From the NCBI RefSeq assembly GCF_013373865.1, contig NC_050469.1, positions 4,706,042 to 4,770,041 of the forward strand: a stretch of DNA of 64,000 nucleotides, written 5' to 3'. This document shows, one piece after another, positions 49,686 through 63,176 of the stretch (position 1 is its first letter; every line of letters begins with the position of its first letter). The position numbers were made by a program, and so were the translations under genes. The notes beneath the pieces are model-generated. The model saw nothing but the letters and a program-made list of their open reading frames with translations. It did no database searches and was not told the origin of the DNA. The stretch is from Monomorium pharaonis. Its lineage: Eukaryota > Arthropoda > Insecta > Hymenoptera > Formicidae.

Positions 49686-50697
49686 TCTTTTGCGGATGTC
49701 GAGATTGCGCGAGAAGGCGCGGAATTTCCAGGAGCGCGAAACGATATTGCCGCGCGAACTTGTCGGATAATATAGGTTAATCCCTTAATCGGGGTTATTA
49801 GATGAAATTTTATCCCACAGGCTTTAGCCCAGTACTCTCTCTCTCTCTCGCCGGCCATCCCGTGTGTCCGCGCGGACATTAGTGCACTCTTATTAAATAT
49901 CTAATAATGCTTATGAGTTAATTCACTTTTCGAGAAGCGTTAAAAAGTCGTCCGGCCGGAAAGTTGGAAAATGGTGAGCTGAAAACGTAATTGTCCCGTG
50001 TTATAGTAATAGCTCATTACCTCACATTTTATTAAGCCAGAAGCGCGGATAGCGGTATTACGACTATCTTTTTATTTCGTGTTTGCAGTTTTATTAAAAA
50101 GCGGTATCATCAGCTGCTGTGTTACTTTACTACATTTTCTACAGTTGCCTCTCGCAACAATGTTGAAAACGTTATCGCAATATTTTACGATTGTAATAAG
50201 AGGTAAAAAACTTTGTGCTTTACAATTTTTTTAACCTTGCTGACGCTATTTGCGCACTATAAAATTCGCAATGATAAATAATAAGATCGTTAAGATCGCC
50301 TAATTTCGAGTAAGTTAATTTCTGCATGGTTTACGAAATGCCTCGTGTCGTTCCGATATCCGTTAAAACATTATATCTTATGCTTTTCAGTATCGATTTG
50401 TTGCTATCATTCAAAATAACATTTATATCGTCGATATGTTCGGTCAGCTGCGCTTTGGTGAGAAGTACATATGCGCGGTTGAAGAAAAGGGAAATATGCG
50501 ATATACGAGCAGATTCATCGATATATTATTCAGAAATGGGAAAGAGAGGGGAGGAAACAATGAACATACATTGTGACATCTGAATTCACTCCGGATGTCA
50601 AAGCTTCTGCATGTGCATATGTTTATTTTAAGTAGCTTCAGTCAATATGACGAAGGAAAAAAATTCGAAGTCAATCATATAATTATAGAGATGATAA

Positions 50698-50725
50698 ATG
50701 ATGAGTAGATAAATCTACTCATCAT
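50698..50725. repeat. Perfect 13-bp stem hairpin
   Basis: ATGATGAGTAGAT and its complement are separated by AA. Confidence 0.85.
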
Positions 50726-51378
50726 CTATTTAATAGTTACATTTAGTATGATATTAATATTAATTTGTTGTCTTTTCTTCTTGATATTCTGAAACAGGAT
50801 ATTTTTAGAGAGAATATTAAAATTCGTATTAAAATGAAGGGAATCCAGAGTAACCAAATAATCCTTTAATTAATGCAGTTTTATAAAAATAAGAGAATTT
50901 TAATATAATTTATATTAAAATTGCAATAAATGATTATTTCTATAAATATCCTTAAATTAATGATTTCAATTATATATTATTTATTTCACTTAATATTTTA
51001 TGAGATTAATTCAAGTTTTTCTTTTCTTACAAATTTTTTTGTGACATAATTTGTACTTTTATTGCATATTGTTCAAGGCTAAAGAAAAAACCAAATTATT
51101 AATTTATATAATGACAAACGCGTCATAACGCAATATACCAATGGACAATTATAGTTTTAATATTCAAACTACAATTTGTGCGAAACTCAGGCAGCGCTGT
51201 AATTACGTGTTCTAATTTACGGATTAAAATACGAGAAGACGCACAAAAACTCCTCGGCGCCCTCGGAGCGTACGATCGCGCGCGTAATGCCGACGACGAT
51301 AATTGAAATTGGATACGAAAGGCGGACTCGGTTAATAAAGCCAATTACGATGATTCCAAAGAGATAGGAGCGAGCGTC

Positions 51379-51381
<3 letters not shown>

Positions 51382-51455
<74 letters not shown>
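51382..51455. repeat. (GA)n microsatellite, about 74 bp
   Basis: Nearly uninterrupted GA dinucleotides. The overlapping minus frame is a Ser-Leu repeat and not a gene. Confidence 0.97.
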
Positions 51456-51456
<1 letters not shown>

Positions 51457-52379
51457 TTTTCTCGCTAAGGTAAGAAACCATTTCTTCTTTTCACCACGAA
51501 AGACGGCCTTACATTGAGAATGAATCATATTGAATTGCATTACGGTGAAATCTCCCTCATTGACGAAACACGCGAAATATAATATGCAATTATTCGTCAA
51601 TTAGTCAGATAATCACAATTTTGCCTTCTAACGGAAATTTTATATATTGCGTAGGATGAACTGTACGATATTAATATATGTATAGACATAATAAGAGACG
51701 AAGTATGGAACGTAATTCGTTTCAATAATCTCTATAGAATCTCTATAGAATTAATTATGCAGGAAATTAAATTGCTGAAGTAAAATTTTGTTTTCAAATA
51801 AAAAAATGTAAGAGATAAAATAGTTGATATTAAAATTTGCAAAATAATATCTCTCTTTCTCTATATATATTTTATAATATAAAAATTTTATAATATAACA
51901 GTTAATAATAAATTTGTTTAATAATCTTTTATATTTCATATATATATATAGTGGAATTAATGGAAGTTGTTGAATTTATAATTTAAAAAACAATCAATAG
52001 GATCCTTTTTTAAACTAAAAATAAATATAGATAGAATTGGAATTTTGCGCGATTAAATACAATTGTGTATTTAATCTCATTTGTATATTACGCGCGGGAG
52101 AGAATACTAAAAAGGTAAAGAATTTCCATATCTATGAACAACGAGGAATTCTTACTAACTTCTCTAGTTTCTCTTAAAACCGGTAGCAACAACCGAGATT
52201 TCATGGAGGAACATGAACACGAGGAGAAGCAGGACAACTCCCGCGGGACGATACGTCGTTTTCCCAACTATCGGTTCGCATCCAACTTTTCCCAGCCTTT
52301 TTTAAAGGCCGACAGCTGTGGGTGGATAGCAACAAGACAAATTATCGGGAGGTCATGGATATTCCCTTCCGTCCCTTCT

Positions 52380-52426
52380 GTCTGTCTGTCTGTGTTTCTT
52401 TCTCTCTCTCTCTCTCGCTCTCTCTC
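52380..52426. repeat. (TCTG)n and (TC)n microsatellite
   Basis: Short TCTG repeats run into interrupted TC repeats. A 167-codon plus frame (52134-52637) crosses it but has no domain. Confidence 0.9.
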
Positions 52427-54081
52427 GTGGCGTTATTGTCCCATAAAAGCTCGTGCGATGTCCAGGAAGTATGTGGGAATGAGAGTACGAATGGCGTATA
52501 AATGTATAGGATGGCTAAAAATAGGTAGATTCCAGAATAGTTCCCGCTTTATTGCTTTGCCTTTACCCGAATGGCTGCGTATTACTGGTCAGCGCAATCG
52601 GCAAATCACTCAAACGTTCAAACGTTTGGCACTTTAACGTACAATCGCAGAATATCTGCATAAAATTTGTGACTATCATACATTAAATAGCTTGCGATTT
52701 TATCTACTTTTCATCAAATTTTATTGTTAAAATGGTGCAGTTTTTTTATTGAGATACATCTTATATTATTCCTTATAAATTCTGTTGCAATTATTGTGAT
52801 ATCATAATATTAAATTTATTTATTGGTTGATCGTTTAATTGTTACATCATCGATTATCTTGAAAATTTAAGTATTTAACTACGATAAATTGAGAAGCGAT
52901 CTATATTCTCAGAACTGTACAGAGCAATGTATCCACATACACAGAGTAATATATACTTCGATACTTACTCTCTTGAGAGCCTTCGGATATGTCGTGTTCC
53001 GTTGGTAAAACAAGAGTCTATTCTATGTTGTTTTTACGAGGAAATTTACTGATGGAAAACATCGTTTTCCTTTATTTATTATCGCCTTCTCTATACGGAA
53101 GTAATTAAATAAATGCAGCCATGATTGCGTATCGTTAAATGTGGAAAATAAACTACGCTTAACAACTTTAGCTGAGAAACATCGTCTAAAATAATGACGC
53201 TTTACAATGTCTATCACTAAAAGTCGTCGCAAATTTTCCTGAAAACTTCCCCCGAGGACATATAATTTTTTTTTTTTTTTATTTAATAATGTCTTTCATA
53301 AATTAGCGCGAAGAGCAAAAACATTTCGGAACACTGAATAAGGAGCCGGGACGTTCACTCGTAATACCTCTACGTGCAAAAACTTTTACTTCTCATTAAT
53401 TATTACGGACATAGCGATTTTTCATATGCTGCAGAATATCGTGCGTGTCAATATGCTGATATTAATTATTCCCGGGGCTCCTTGTAGGGCAGATGGTGCG
53501 AGAGCTTGTACGCCGTTGCGAGCAGTAGCGAAAGCGGGGAGCAATTTGTTGCCGAAAACAATTTCGCTGGGCTTGACATCAAACGAGTTAAAAGAGTAAC
53601 GGTGCATTCACTTTTTATTATTTAACAGAGCCGTAGGGAGCGCAATTAAGCTGGCAGCGTAAGCCAGCAGGGAATTCGTACATTACGGCAGTATCGATTA
53701 ATTTGCAGAATAATGACGTAATTAAGTTTTCGAGATCCTGGGGACTACTGGCGATCTGTTTCCCGATTGTTCTACCGAATTTCTAAAAGGGACCTCGAAT
53801 ATGACAAATACTTGCATTGATGATCTCAAAGAAACTCGTGACTTCGTCGCGTATGCACGTATCTCCATTTGAAAGTCAAAGGGGCTCCACATCACCTGTT
53901 TCAGCAGAGAAAACTGTAGTGGCGGAATCGCAAAGTTTTAATGAAACAATATGGCGTTATAAGGGATATCAAGCCCGACATTGTTGTATGGAGCACGTAG
54001 GAAAGTTTGACGGTACAGCGAAGTGACAGTGTTATCACGCGACCCTATCCGCCGTAGAACTTTAAATCGAAAGGGTCGGGC

Positions 54082-54089
54082 TATATAAA
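54082..54089 (+). promoter_or_regulatory. TATA-like box in a GC-richer block
   Basis: TATATAAA sits within a GC-flanked context (GGGC before, GAAAGG after). A 91-codon open frame starts with ATG 66 bp downstream (54148-54423). The predicted protein has no signal peptide or domain, and a second frame is open over the same bases, so this is a weak candidate only. Confidence 0.2.
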
Positions 54090-54429
54090 GAAAGGATATG
54101 CACGCGGATCCGGCCGCGTTGTCCGAACGAGTTTCCGACTCGTCAGAATGCAACGGGCATTCGTATGTATAGCCGACTATCGCGACTCCCCGAGCGTGAT
54201 GTTTGGTATTCTTACAGATTCGGATTACTTTGCTTGCGCGTCGGATGCGTCGAATGCGGAATCCGAGAAGCTCAAGTGCATCCCGGGACTATCAGTAATT
54301 CTGCCTATCCGGTTATGGCTGCGGCAAGAAACGCGCATTGTGACTGCTCACGTACAATCCACAAAGAGATTTTATTTCGTTCCAGAAAATCGATCGAGGA
54401 TCCAACACAATGCGGTATTATAAATTATA

Positions 54430-55400
54430 AAGATGAGCTTTAGCTATAAACAACATTAGCAACAAATATCAATGTGTTATGCATTTGTTCGTTTAATCTT
54501 TCAATATAATTGATACGCTTTCAATATAATTGAAGCATCAAATTTTTTTAAATATTCATAGCATGATATGTAGTAAATGCCAAAAGTTTCTAAAGATATA
54601 AGAAAGATTATAAAATGAAACAATTATTTTTATTGTTCAATATAATCTTTTGATTTCACCTTTGACTTCAATTTATTTTTAGAAAGATGAATTAATTTTT
54701 CTATATCATAAATATTAATTAAATATAAAGATAAGTTTTAATATTGCTAAATACATATCAAGTCTAGTTAATTGGAGAATAATTAGATAAAAATTTTTTG
54801 TTAAATAAGAAAAAGTAAACTTTCTCCTCTATCATTTCTTAAAAAAACAATCTTCAACTTCTTCTTTTTGAGATCCTTTCTGTATAAAGCAAATCTTTCC
54901 GCCAATACACATGTAACATGAATATTTTAATAAATAAAATATTTAGATATTTGTATAAAAATCCTATTTTTTACGTAAAAATATTATCGCATAAAAGTTA
55001 TTAGTAAACTGACGTGTCTGATATATTATTTGTACCTATATTCCAGGGAAAATTATTCAAAAACTGCTTGCACACTTCAACGGTATTGATTTTTCAAAAT
55101 CCCAAAGAATCTACATAATTAATAAACATTTAAGCGTAATATTCTTTTTTGTAATAACAATTGGACAGACTTTTGAATAATCAAAAATAATGCATGGCTT
55201 ATAATTGAAACATGGAGCATATCAAAATAAAATCAAAATTAACAGAAAAAATTTATTTACGTAAAGGAATAAACATGTCACATAAATCGAACACAGAGAA
55301 AATAAACCATTCCATTTTTTCCATTTATTTGTTGAGACTAGTTTTGCAAGTTGATCTATTATCGAATACAATTTAGTGGTATCGGAAAATGCTCAGTAAA
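54430..55400. other. AT-rich stretch, nothing recognised
   Basis: No gene, RNA or repeat could be supported on either strand. Confidence 0.55.
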
Positions 55401-56166
55401 AATTCCAAGACGAGTAGATTTAAATGTCGTTCCACAAGCGGCAGTTTGATGAACATGAAAGTGAATACGAACAGCATTAATCATAGCAATCTCCGGGCTA
55501 TCGATTTATTCGGCACGGCGAGAAGTTTACCGCCAATAACCCGACACCCGAGTGGAAATTGATCGACGCGTGACGGCGATAACTTTGCCTATTACGTGTC
55601 GGCAAAGTTTATGGAAAAAGTACGTGTCGCGACTATAGTCTCGCACGCGAGAAATGCTGTTTAATGCGATAGAGATGGCTATGTGCGAACGTGGTACGGT
55701 TAGATGTCACGTTTACAGTCTCGTGGATGACAGGTAGCGAGAGTTTCATCGCGGCTCTTTAATGTGGTCAATATTTGTCCGCGAAACGAGGTTACTACGA
55801 AACTTTGCCGTTCGCGCGCATTCCATGCACGAGAACGTAGAACCAGTTAAAAACTGGTACGTATGGAGCAATCTGTATTTATTATTCGTCGCATCTCATT
55901 GATAAACGACTGTGAGACAAAACATATGAAAGCATACGAAATCTGAAAGCTTCAGGTTTTTTTTTACGCGGAGAGCCATAGATTAAAAAAGTTTCACCCG
56001 CGTAGGCAATGCAATAACGTAGATAATTACGGATGTAACCGTGTATAATTTTCACGTTATTTTTGCATTATTACTTAATTGTTAAATGCATTGCTCTAAC
56101 ATAAACGTGCGTCGCGCGGTCAATATTTGTTCAAAACAAAATAAGGTGATTATGTTGAACTGTTGC

Positions 56167-56187
56167 GAGAGAGAGAGAGAGAGAGAG
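56167..56187. repeat. (GA)n microsatellite
   Basis: Short GA dinucleotide run at the start of a CpG-richer block. Confidence 0.9.
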
Positions 56188-58530
56188 GCAACGGTGTCGC
56201 GTAGCAGTTTAATTTAACTTAATAAACAATCTATCGTCGTATCGATCGATTGGCGTACAGCCCTACGGTACGCGCGCGTACGAATTTTGTTAACTGGCAA
56301 AATTGACAATGGGGAATAAGTATTCCTTTTACGAGCCATGATTCTGAATACCAACAAGTGCGGCCTGCGCGTGCCAACATTCATTCTCGAAATCTCGACT
56401 CTCTGGTGATGCGCCTCTGTACTTTTCTCCCCCATCCTTTCGCGATCCGGCACCCCGTGAGACGCGACGGGACGCGGAGGAAAAAATTCTTGGCACTACC
56501 TCCTGGATACTATTATTTCGTATTCTCTCGTCGAATACGTCGTCGAGTTCTTGCGAGCGTCGTCGGATTCAAGCTGATAGCCTACTGCAGTCGAGCTGCG
56601 CGCTTGAATTGTACGCATAATCTACATCGTGCATCACGATAGGGGGGGGGGGTAAAAATCGCGCTCGATTACGTGTGATGGTTTGATTAATATTTCTCGG
56701 TCCCGTAGACTCGCGCCGTACCATTGTGCGACCCGTTTGTCGCTGGGACACACGTATCGGGCATTCACGGGCGATGAGCAATTATTGTGTTTGCCTTCGA
56801 GTTGGTGCTGTGCGACCTTTCTTCGTGATGTTGAAACTACATCAATGTCAGAAGACCGGAACTGCCGACTGTGTTGCTGAAGTTTTGATCGCTGCACAAT
56901 GATTCGAGGGCGACGCGTGAAACATACGCTAAGATGTGTTTCGATGCAAAGCCAGGTTTGCCAGGAAGCACTGAACCGTGTAATGTAATGTTATCTCTTT
57001 TCTTGTCAACAGACGTCAATAAACTAGCTGTCTGAATTCACATTTTCCTAATTTATCGAACGTAAATTACACCGTGGTACATTTTAATCTCATCTTAATT
57101 ACTAAAATTAAAAATTGAATATATATTTTATAATTAGGAAACTTACAATTAATATTATTTTATTTCATATTCGTCGAGATTACTATGTAATAAACAATAA
57201 ACAAAATTCAGCAAATTTGCGTAATTTAAAAGCTCGCTAATCTCCGCAATAAACTTTCTCTTGGCAGAAAAAAATCGCAATGTACGCGCGTTGGAAAATT
57301 TTTCCAGTTACATATCGTGTTTCGCTTTCTCATAATTTTTCCGGATACCCTTAATGGCAATATATGACGCCTGTGAAAACCCGCCTGATACCATCCCCCG
57401 ATCATTTTTCCGGGCGCTTCCCCATCGCGCGAACTAGGCGAAATCGAATATCGGACGAAAGTTATCTTGGGGAAAGGAGGGAAAAATACAATTTGAATGC
57501 AGCGTGAAGCGGCGAGTCCAAACTCCATACGCGAAATGCCCGTTCGTCGACCCCGTTGCGCTCCGGAATCATTCTGCACCAGCCCCTCTCGCACCCCTCA
57601 CCAACCCCCGTTTTCGTGCTCCCTCTTTATCGCGCGGTACCCTAGCTGCACAGCACAGCACATGCATACGAAATATATGAAACGACCTAGTGCCAGTGCC
57701 AAAATATGGCGTCGTATATTCGGGGGTCGTATGAGAGGGCGAGAAAGAAGAGCGCCGCCGCGATTGGTTCGTCTTTCTCGCGAGAGTCTCGGATACGCGC
57801 TCTCCTGTTTCACTACGACGACGTTGACGTTGCGACTTTACGCTTCCTCCTCCAACCCCCAACCTCCGATCACAAAACGATCAAACTGTGAGCACATAAC
57901 TGTGATAGTTAAAATGGAAAACAAGTCGAGAGCGTAGCTCGCGGCCATTTTCCCCAGTGCTCTCCGAGAAAGATCGGAGGAGCGCGACGGGGATTCTCAC
58001 AAGCAACACAATACAATTTGAGCAACACAATTCCTCCGCCTACGAGCGAACTGGCTACGCAACGGAGCAGATAAATAAGAAATGACAGATATATCGAGAA
58101 CAAAACTCTGGGACAAAACCAGCCAAGTCAACCTACAGAGAGAGTTGGCGGTTGGATTAAATGTCGGAGCGTAAAATGTAAATTAAAATTTTTTTACGTA
58201 AAATAAATTTTTTTTTTAATTGAACGAGGAAACGCGTACGTGAATTATATAAAACTTCCACTACAAAAAAAAATCACGATTTCTAATATAATCTGTACAT
58301 TTATTGGACTGTGCAGGTGGCTTTTCGAATTGCAATACAAGCATAACTACCGCGCGTTTCAATTTGCCACTTGAAGCAATTTCCGGGTTAAAACCCGAAA
58401 CACGGAAGTACGTAGACCTACCGTCCGGTGACTAACGCTTGTTTTTACACCGTCCATGACGTAATGGTAACAAAAATCGCCGGTATCGATCGACAGTTTC
58501 AATAAACCCGGCAAACATCTCCGGAAGCCG

Positions 58531-58531
<1 letters not shown>

Positions 58532-58624
<93 letters not shown>
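58532..58624. repeat. (CT)n microsatellite, about 93 bp
   Basis: This is the longest dinucleotide run in the window, interrupted once by TGTCTTT near 58602. Confidence 0.97.
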
Positions 58625-59200
58625 TGGTACGATTCGGCTACGTTAGTGCAGCACGTAGCCGGTTAGCGTCCGTCGGGCCGAGTAATGGCCAGACATTTTC
58701 TCCGCTCGGGCCGGCCGTTTCGGCAACGCCCGAGTATAAATGGAGTTGTCGATATTATTCGCGACCGCCGGACGAGGTATTGTTCGCGAGTTACGTGCGA
58801 CCGAGCGTCACAGGCGGAACTAGGCTTGCAGCAGGAAACGGAAACCAGAGGCACCGAGCCCCCTCCTTCGGCTCGTCTGGCTCCTATCCATCGAGTGGAA
58901 ACACTCGCGATATTAACACTTTAAACCCAGAGCGCGACACAATAATGCGCAATGTAGAAACGGCCGCGATCTTAATGCCGAAAGATATTGAATTGTCGAT
59001 TCATGAAGAGCCCGGGTAATTTTCCTTGGGCGCGAAGCAAGTTTTTACCGGTTCTTCTTGCGGCCGACGAAAACTTCGTAGACAGCGATCCACGTAGTGA
59101 CGAAACGGATTTCTAGTTAAGGAGAGGTTTTGCGCGATCTGCCGTGGAACACGGCGCTGCAGATTGCATCCGGGTCGCACTGTGGTAGCCTGATGGCAAC
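58625..59200. other. CpG-rich block next to the (CT)n tract
   Basis: The plus strand is open for about 131 codons (58624-59019), with an alternative frame of 79 codons. A KWSCRYYSRPPDEVLF segment vaguely recalls an Ig B-C region, but no second half, acceptor or donor supports it. I treat the block as non-coding. Confidence 0.35.
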
Positions 59201-60289
59201 AGGGATCTCACTGTAATCGTACAAAAGCTATTTGACCGCAAAAAAGGGGGTGATCTCTTTTCATCAGAAATTTTTTTGGTCATTAATACAATTTGCAGTC
59301 TTTCTTTCGTGAGTTTCTTGCGACGCGCTGAATTACAATATAAAATATCACGAGTTTGTTGGCTCGTCTACGACAACTTTTTAAAATTAAAGCGCAAGTG
59401 TATGTACGAACCGTTTTTAGATGCTTGAATTATATTAAAAATAGTGAAGGATAAGAATATTAATCGTTCTAAAATTAGTAAGATACACCGCATATTTGAT
59501 GAATTGTTCGAGCGAGGAGGGAAGGCTGAGAAAAATTCTGTCAGAGAGATAATAAGCGATGGAAGAAGGAAGAGGATCCGTTGTCATAATCGTGTCGAGA
59601 TTGTACGGAACATTTCAGAATTGGTGTTTTCATCGGCGAACAATGGTGAGCCAAATTCTCCGGGACAACTGCCATGATCGGCAGAATTTTTCAGTGGAAA
59701 ACGCGATTCCGTCGTGATTGGCCACTTCGTCCGTAGGAAGAGTTTGAGGGGTTGAGAAGAAAGGAGGGTGATGGGTGGGCGATCTACCCCACGGAGCTCG
59801 CTGAGATTACTGTCGAACATGTCGACCGGTTTGGACGTGGAGAAATTGTCCTTGGAAGACTCTGACGTTTCATTTTCAGAGCTGGCAACGCGCTGCCAGA
59901 GCGACCATTTGTATTCCGCTGGTCGCCCGGCATTGTTTCAATGGAATTTCTTATTATTGCAGCAGCATAAATCGGTTAGTCGCGCATTTTCTTTGCACGT
60001 TCCTCCGTATGCCAGAGTTCTCGCAAACAGCTTCCGAATGATACATCTTTCATGTTTAATAGGACAAAAGTAAAAGATGACATGTGCATCGTTTCGACAA
60101 ATTTAAACCTTGTGAATAAATTTCCATGTGAATAAAAACGTGAGAGTCACATTTCTTCTTGATTTGACTTTATGTCTATATGACTTTATGTCTTTATGTC
60201 TATGTTATAAAATGGTATCAGTTTTATTCCTGTAGTAAAAATCAGAAAAAAGTATTCTGTTAAATAAAAAATTATATATTTACTATAAA

Positions 60290-60715
60290 TGGATAAAGGA
60301 TATACTAGAAAAGTAAAGAAAGAGAGAAGAAAGATAGGAAGATATAATAATAAAATAAAGATATAATGACAGAAGAATCATCATACTTATTTACAAAAAA
60401 AAAAGAATTAGAGCAAAATAAGATGCGGGAACGAAAGGAGATTCCTTCAATATTAAACAAAAGAAGAAAAAGGCATACAAAAAATGTACAGAGAAGACAA
60501 AATATATTTTGAGAAATGATTTTTAAAGATAAAAAAATAAAATACGACTTAAAGATTTGAAAAAATACAGAAAAGAATTGAAAATAATGAAAAGAGTAGA
60601 GCAGGCAGGAAGAGAAAAGAAAAGAGGAAGAAAAGCAAATAGTGAAAAGAGACAATTCGAATAACGGTGATAGAAACAGAAGAATAATTAAGACAAATTA
60701 ATATAAAAGAAAAGA
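60290..60715. repeat. Purine-rich, strand-asymmetric tract
   Basis: About 420 bp of mostly A and G on the plus strand. The minus strand reads as a Phe/Ser/Leu-rich 116-codon frame and the plus strand as Lys/Glu/Arg-rich pieces. Both are explained by composition. Confidence 0.7.
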
Positions 60716-61821
60716 TTTTATTCTGTTATGTTTAATGTTTGATTTTGATTAGCCCTATAAGTAATAATGATAATTTTTAATTTTTTTGTTATCAACGTTT
60801 GTCTGACTAAATGAGTGTAAATGATAAATGCACAATATAAATGACATAATTCAATTATAACAAGTAGTTACATTCACAGCCAAGAGGCAAAAATTACAAA
60901 TAAACAACTTACCGTATTTACTACCAATGAAAAACACTATTCAATATTATTTTCAACTTAACAACAGTAACAGTCACTATGTTATCGTCATATTAATTAT
61001 TGATCTGTTCGAAATGTACATAATTAAATACAGAGTAGGGATATTATCAATATAAATTTGATATTGTAGATAATAACGAATAACTGCTTGTGCCAACATT
61101 AATAATTTAATCCATCTGCCAGTAAACTCGCGTTAAATGCATCGCGCGAACGCATAAAACGTAGCGCGCGCATGTATTTATGCAAGAGTCAATTATTTGA
61201 TCATATGAAATATTAATGCTACTTTGATGCATCGATAATGCCTGACGTCCGTCAACGTTAGTGGATTATCAGTCGACGCAGTCAAATTAAATTTCCCGCT
61301 CGAGATTATCCGCAAGAATTTGCTTTACGAGCGAGTTTTCTTTCTGCTCTCAGTGGAATTAAAATTATCTATACATATAGCTCTCACGTTGACAATGATA
61401 CTAATTAATCCAGAATCGGAATCATTCTGTCGTGTAATTAATATGCGCTCTTGTATCCGCGGTGCATCCGTCATCCCAGGACGGATTATAGGTACATAGA
61501 GTTACAGATCCGTGAGGAGTGCGGCGGACAGATATTGCGTAACGCGTCGAGGGAAAAAAAAAAAGCAGTCTGCTGACGAGGGTGCAAATGACAGAAACGC
61601 GGGAACGAAGAACGGTACGGAACGGGCTGCGAATACAATAATATTCGGCGGGACAATGCCGATAGAACCGTAGGCGAGTGAGAAAGGCCGCTGCTATTAT
61701 TATTAAGCCCGACTGGTATCAGCGAATGAACATCTCTATTCGATTTCACGAACTAAATGAGAAGACGAAACATAATAAATTGCGCAAATGCCCGATCGAC
61801 CGAAACGGAAAGAACTATCGA

Positions 61822-61840
61822 CAACGACGACGACGACGAG
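61822..61840. repeat. (ACG)n microsatellite
   Basis: Five to six CGA units in a moderately GC-rich context. Confidence 0.9.
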
Positions 61841-62568
61841 AGTCTCGGTCCACGTCTTGAGATACTTGGGCCGATAACGTTCCAATAAATGTGTTTGCTT
61901 GTTGTCGGACCATCTGACGACAGTGAATCGAATGACAAACTTTCTCAAGTCTTTTTACATTTGCATGCATTGCGCAAAACTATTCTACGATCGACCAATG
62001 TCGCATGATGAGCCGGTATATTTGCCTTTGTAGAACCGATCGATAAGGTAAACCTATGAGGAATTGATTAGGATTTCCGTTTAATTATACGCAATCTCGC
62101 ATAGTACGTCATATCCGTGATAAACCTAAGATACATTTGATTTACCTTTGATTTAATTTACAATTTACCATAAATGCCTCGTGCTTCTTTTGAAGATATA
62201 TCTTTTGCACGTTTTACTCTAATTTTATTTTAATACATTGCAAGTTATTGCAAGTAAAAATTTATTACAGTTTCAGGTGAAACATCTATTAATGGCATTA
62301 GAAAATTTTTATCATAATACGTAGAACACGTAATAATAACGGAAATGTGAATGTATGTGCGTAAGAAACGCGTATACACTGATAATAAAGCGAATTGAAC
62401 ATTATGAGGCAAAAGTGTATAGATATTAATGAAATTACAGTTGCGATAGTAGGTAAAACAGTAGAGTAAGCTATCAAATGTGCAAAGTTGAACGATGTTT
62501 CAAAGCAATATTAAGCAAGTTAGAAAATCAAATTATTTTGCAACTCATTACAGTGACTGTGGCAGAGA

Positions 62569-62570
62569 GA

Positions 62571-62609
<39 letters not shown>

Positions 62610-62622
62610 AAGAGAGAGAGAG
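62569..62622. repeat. (GA)n microsatellite
   Basis: GA dinucleotides with small interruptions. Confidence 0.95.
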
Positions 62623-63106
62623 CTATATTGTAATTATCATTCTGCGAACTTCAATAAGCACGCGAAATATATATTGTAATTAAATAAACGTTACGTACAT
62701 ATGTAACCGCGTACAATTACTTCGCCTTAATTTCATCGGATTCCGTCGCGACGCAAGAATCCACGGGTGTCATGCGGCAGGAAAGGGGGAGGGGACGGAG
62801 GGGCAGAGGCTAAAATTACATCGCACAATGTTCGAGGGTGCGAATGGAAAAGCTCCGGGGCCAATGTAATTTGCGCACGGGGCTCTATGCAAGTGTCACC
62901 GGCAGGCGGAAAATGCTTTTCTCAAAGTCGCGCCAAGTTCCAGCCGTGTCACTTTGCGTAAAACCGGCGGCGCCCGGGCCGAGTCGGTTACTTCGCCGCG
63001 ACTTCTTTCAAGTCCGTCGCGATACTTCATCTTCCTTTCCAGCGACGAATTCCGAGGACAAAATAGTTTCGCAGAGAAAACCTTTTTCTTTCTTGATCTT
63101 TTCCAT

Positions 63107-63107
<1 letters not shown>

Positions 63108-63173
<66 letters not shown>
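63108..63173. repeat. (CT)n microsatellite, about 66 bp
   Basis: Continuous CT dinucleotides in a CpG-rich block (62710-63800). Frames on three readings cross it and are artefacts. Confidence 0.97.

Positions 63174-63176
<3 letters not shown>

Noticed and set aside
52134..52637. 167-codon plus-strand frame
   Set aside because: It passes through TC microsatellites and has no domain, promoter or conserved motif.
57497..57937. Overlapping plus (146-codon) and minus (122- and 97-codon) frames
   Set aside because: Frames are open on both strands in a CpG-rich block, Arg/Pro/Ser-rich, with no domain.
58624..59019. Plus-strand frame with KWSCRYYSRPPDEVLF, reminiscent of an Ig B-C region
   Set aside because: It begins inside the (CT)n tract, lacks an ATG near the start, and has no matching F-strand half and no splice sites.
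60305..60655. 116-codon hydrophobic minus frame that resembles a membrane protein
   Set aside because: Phe/Ser/Leu content follows from the purine-rich plus strand. No helix-like spacing or gene signals were found.
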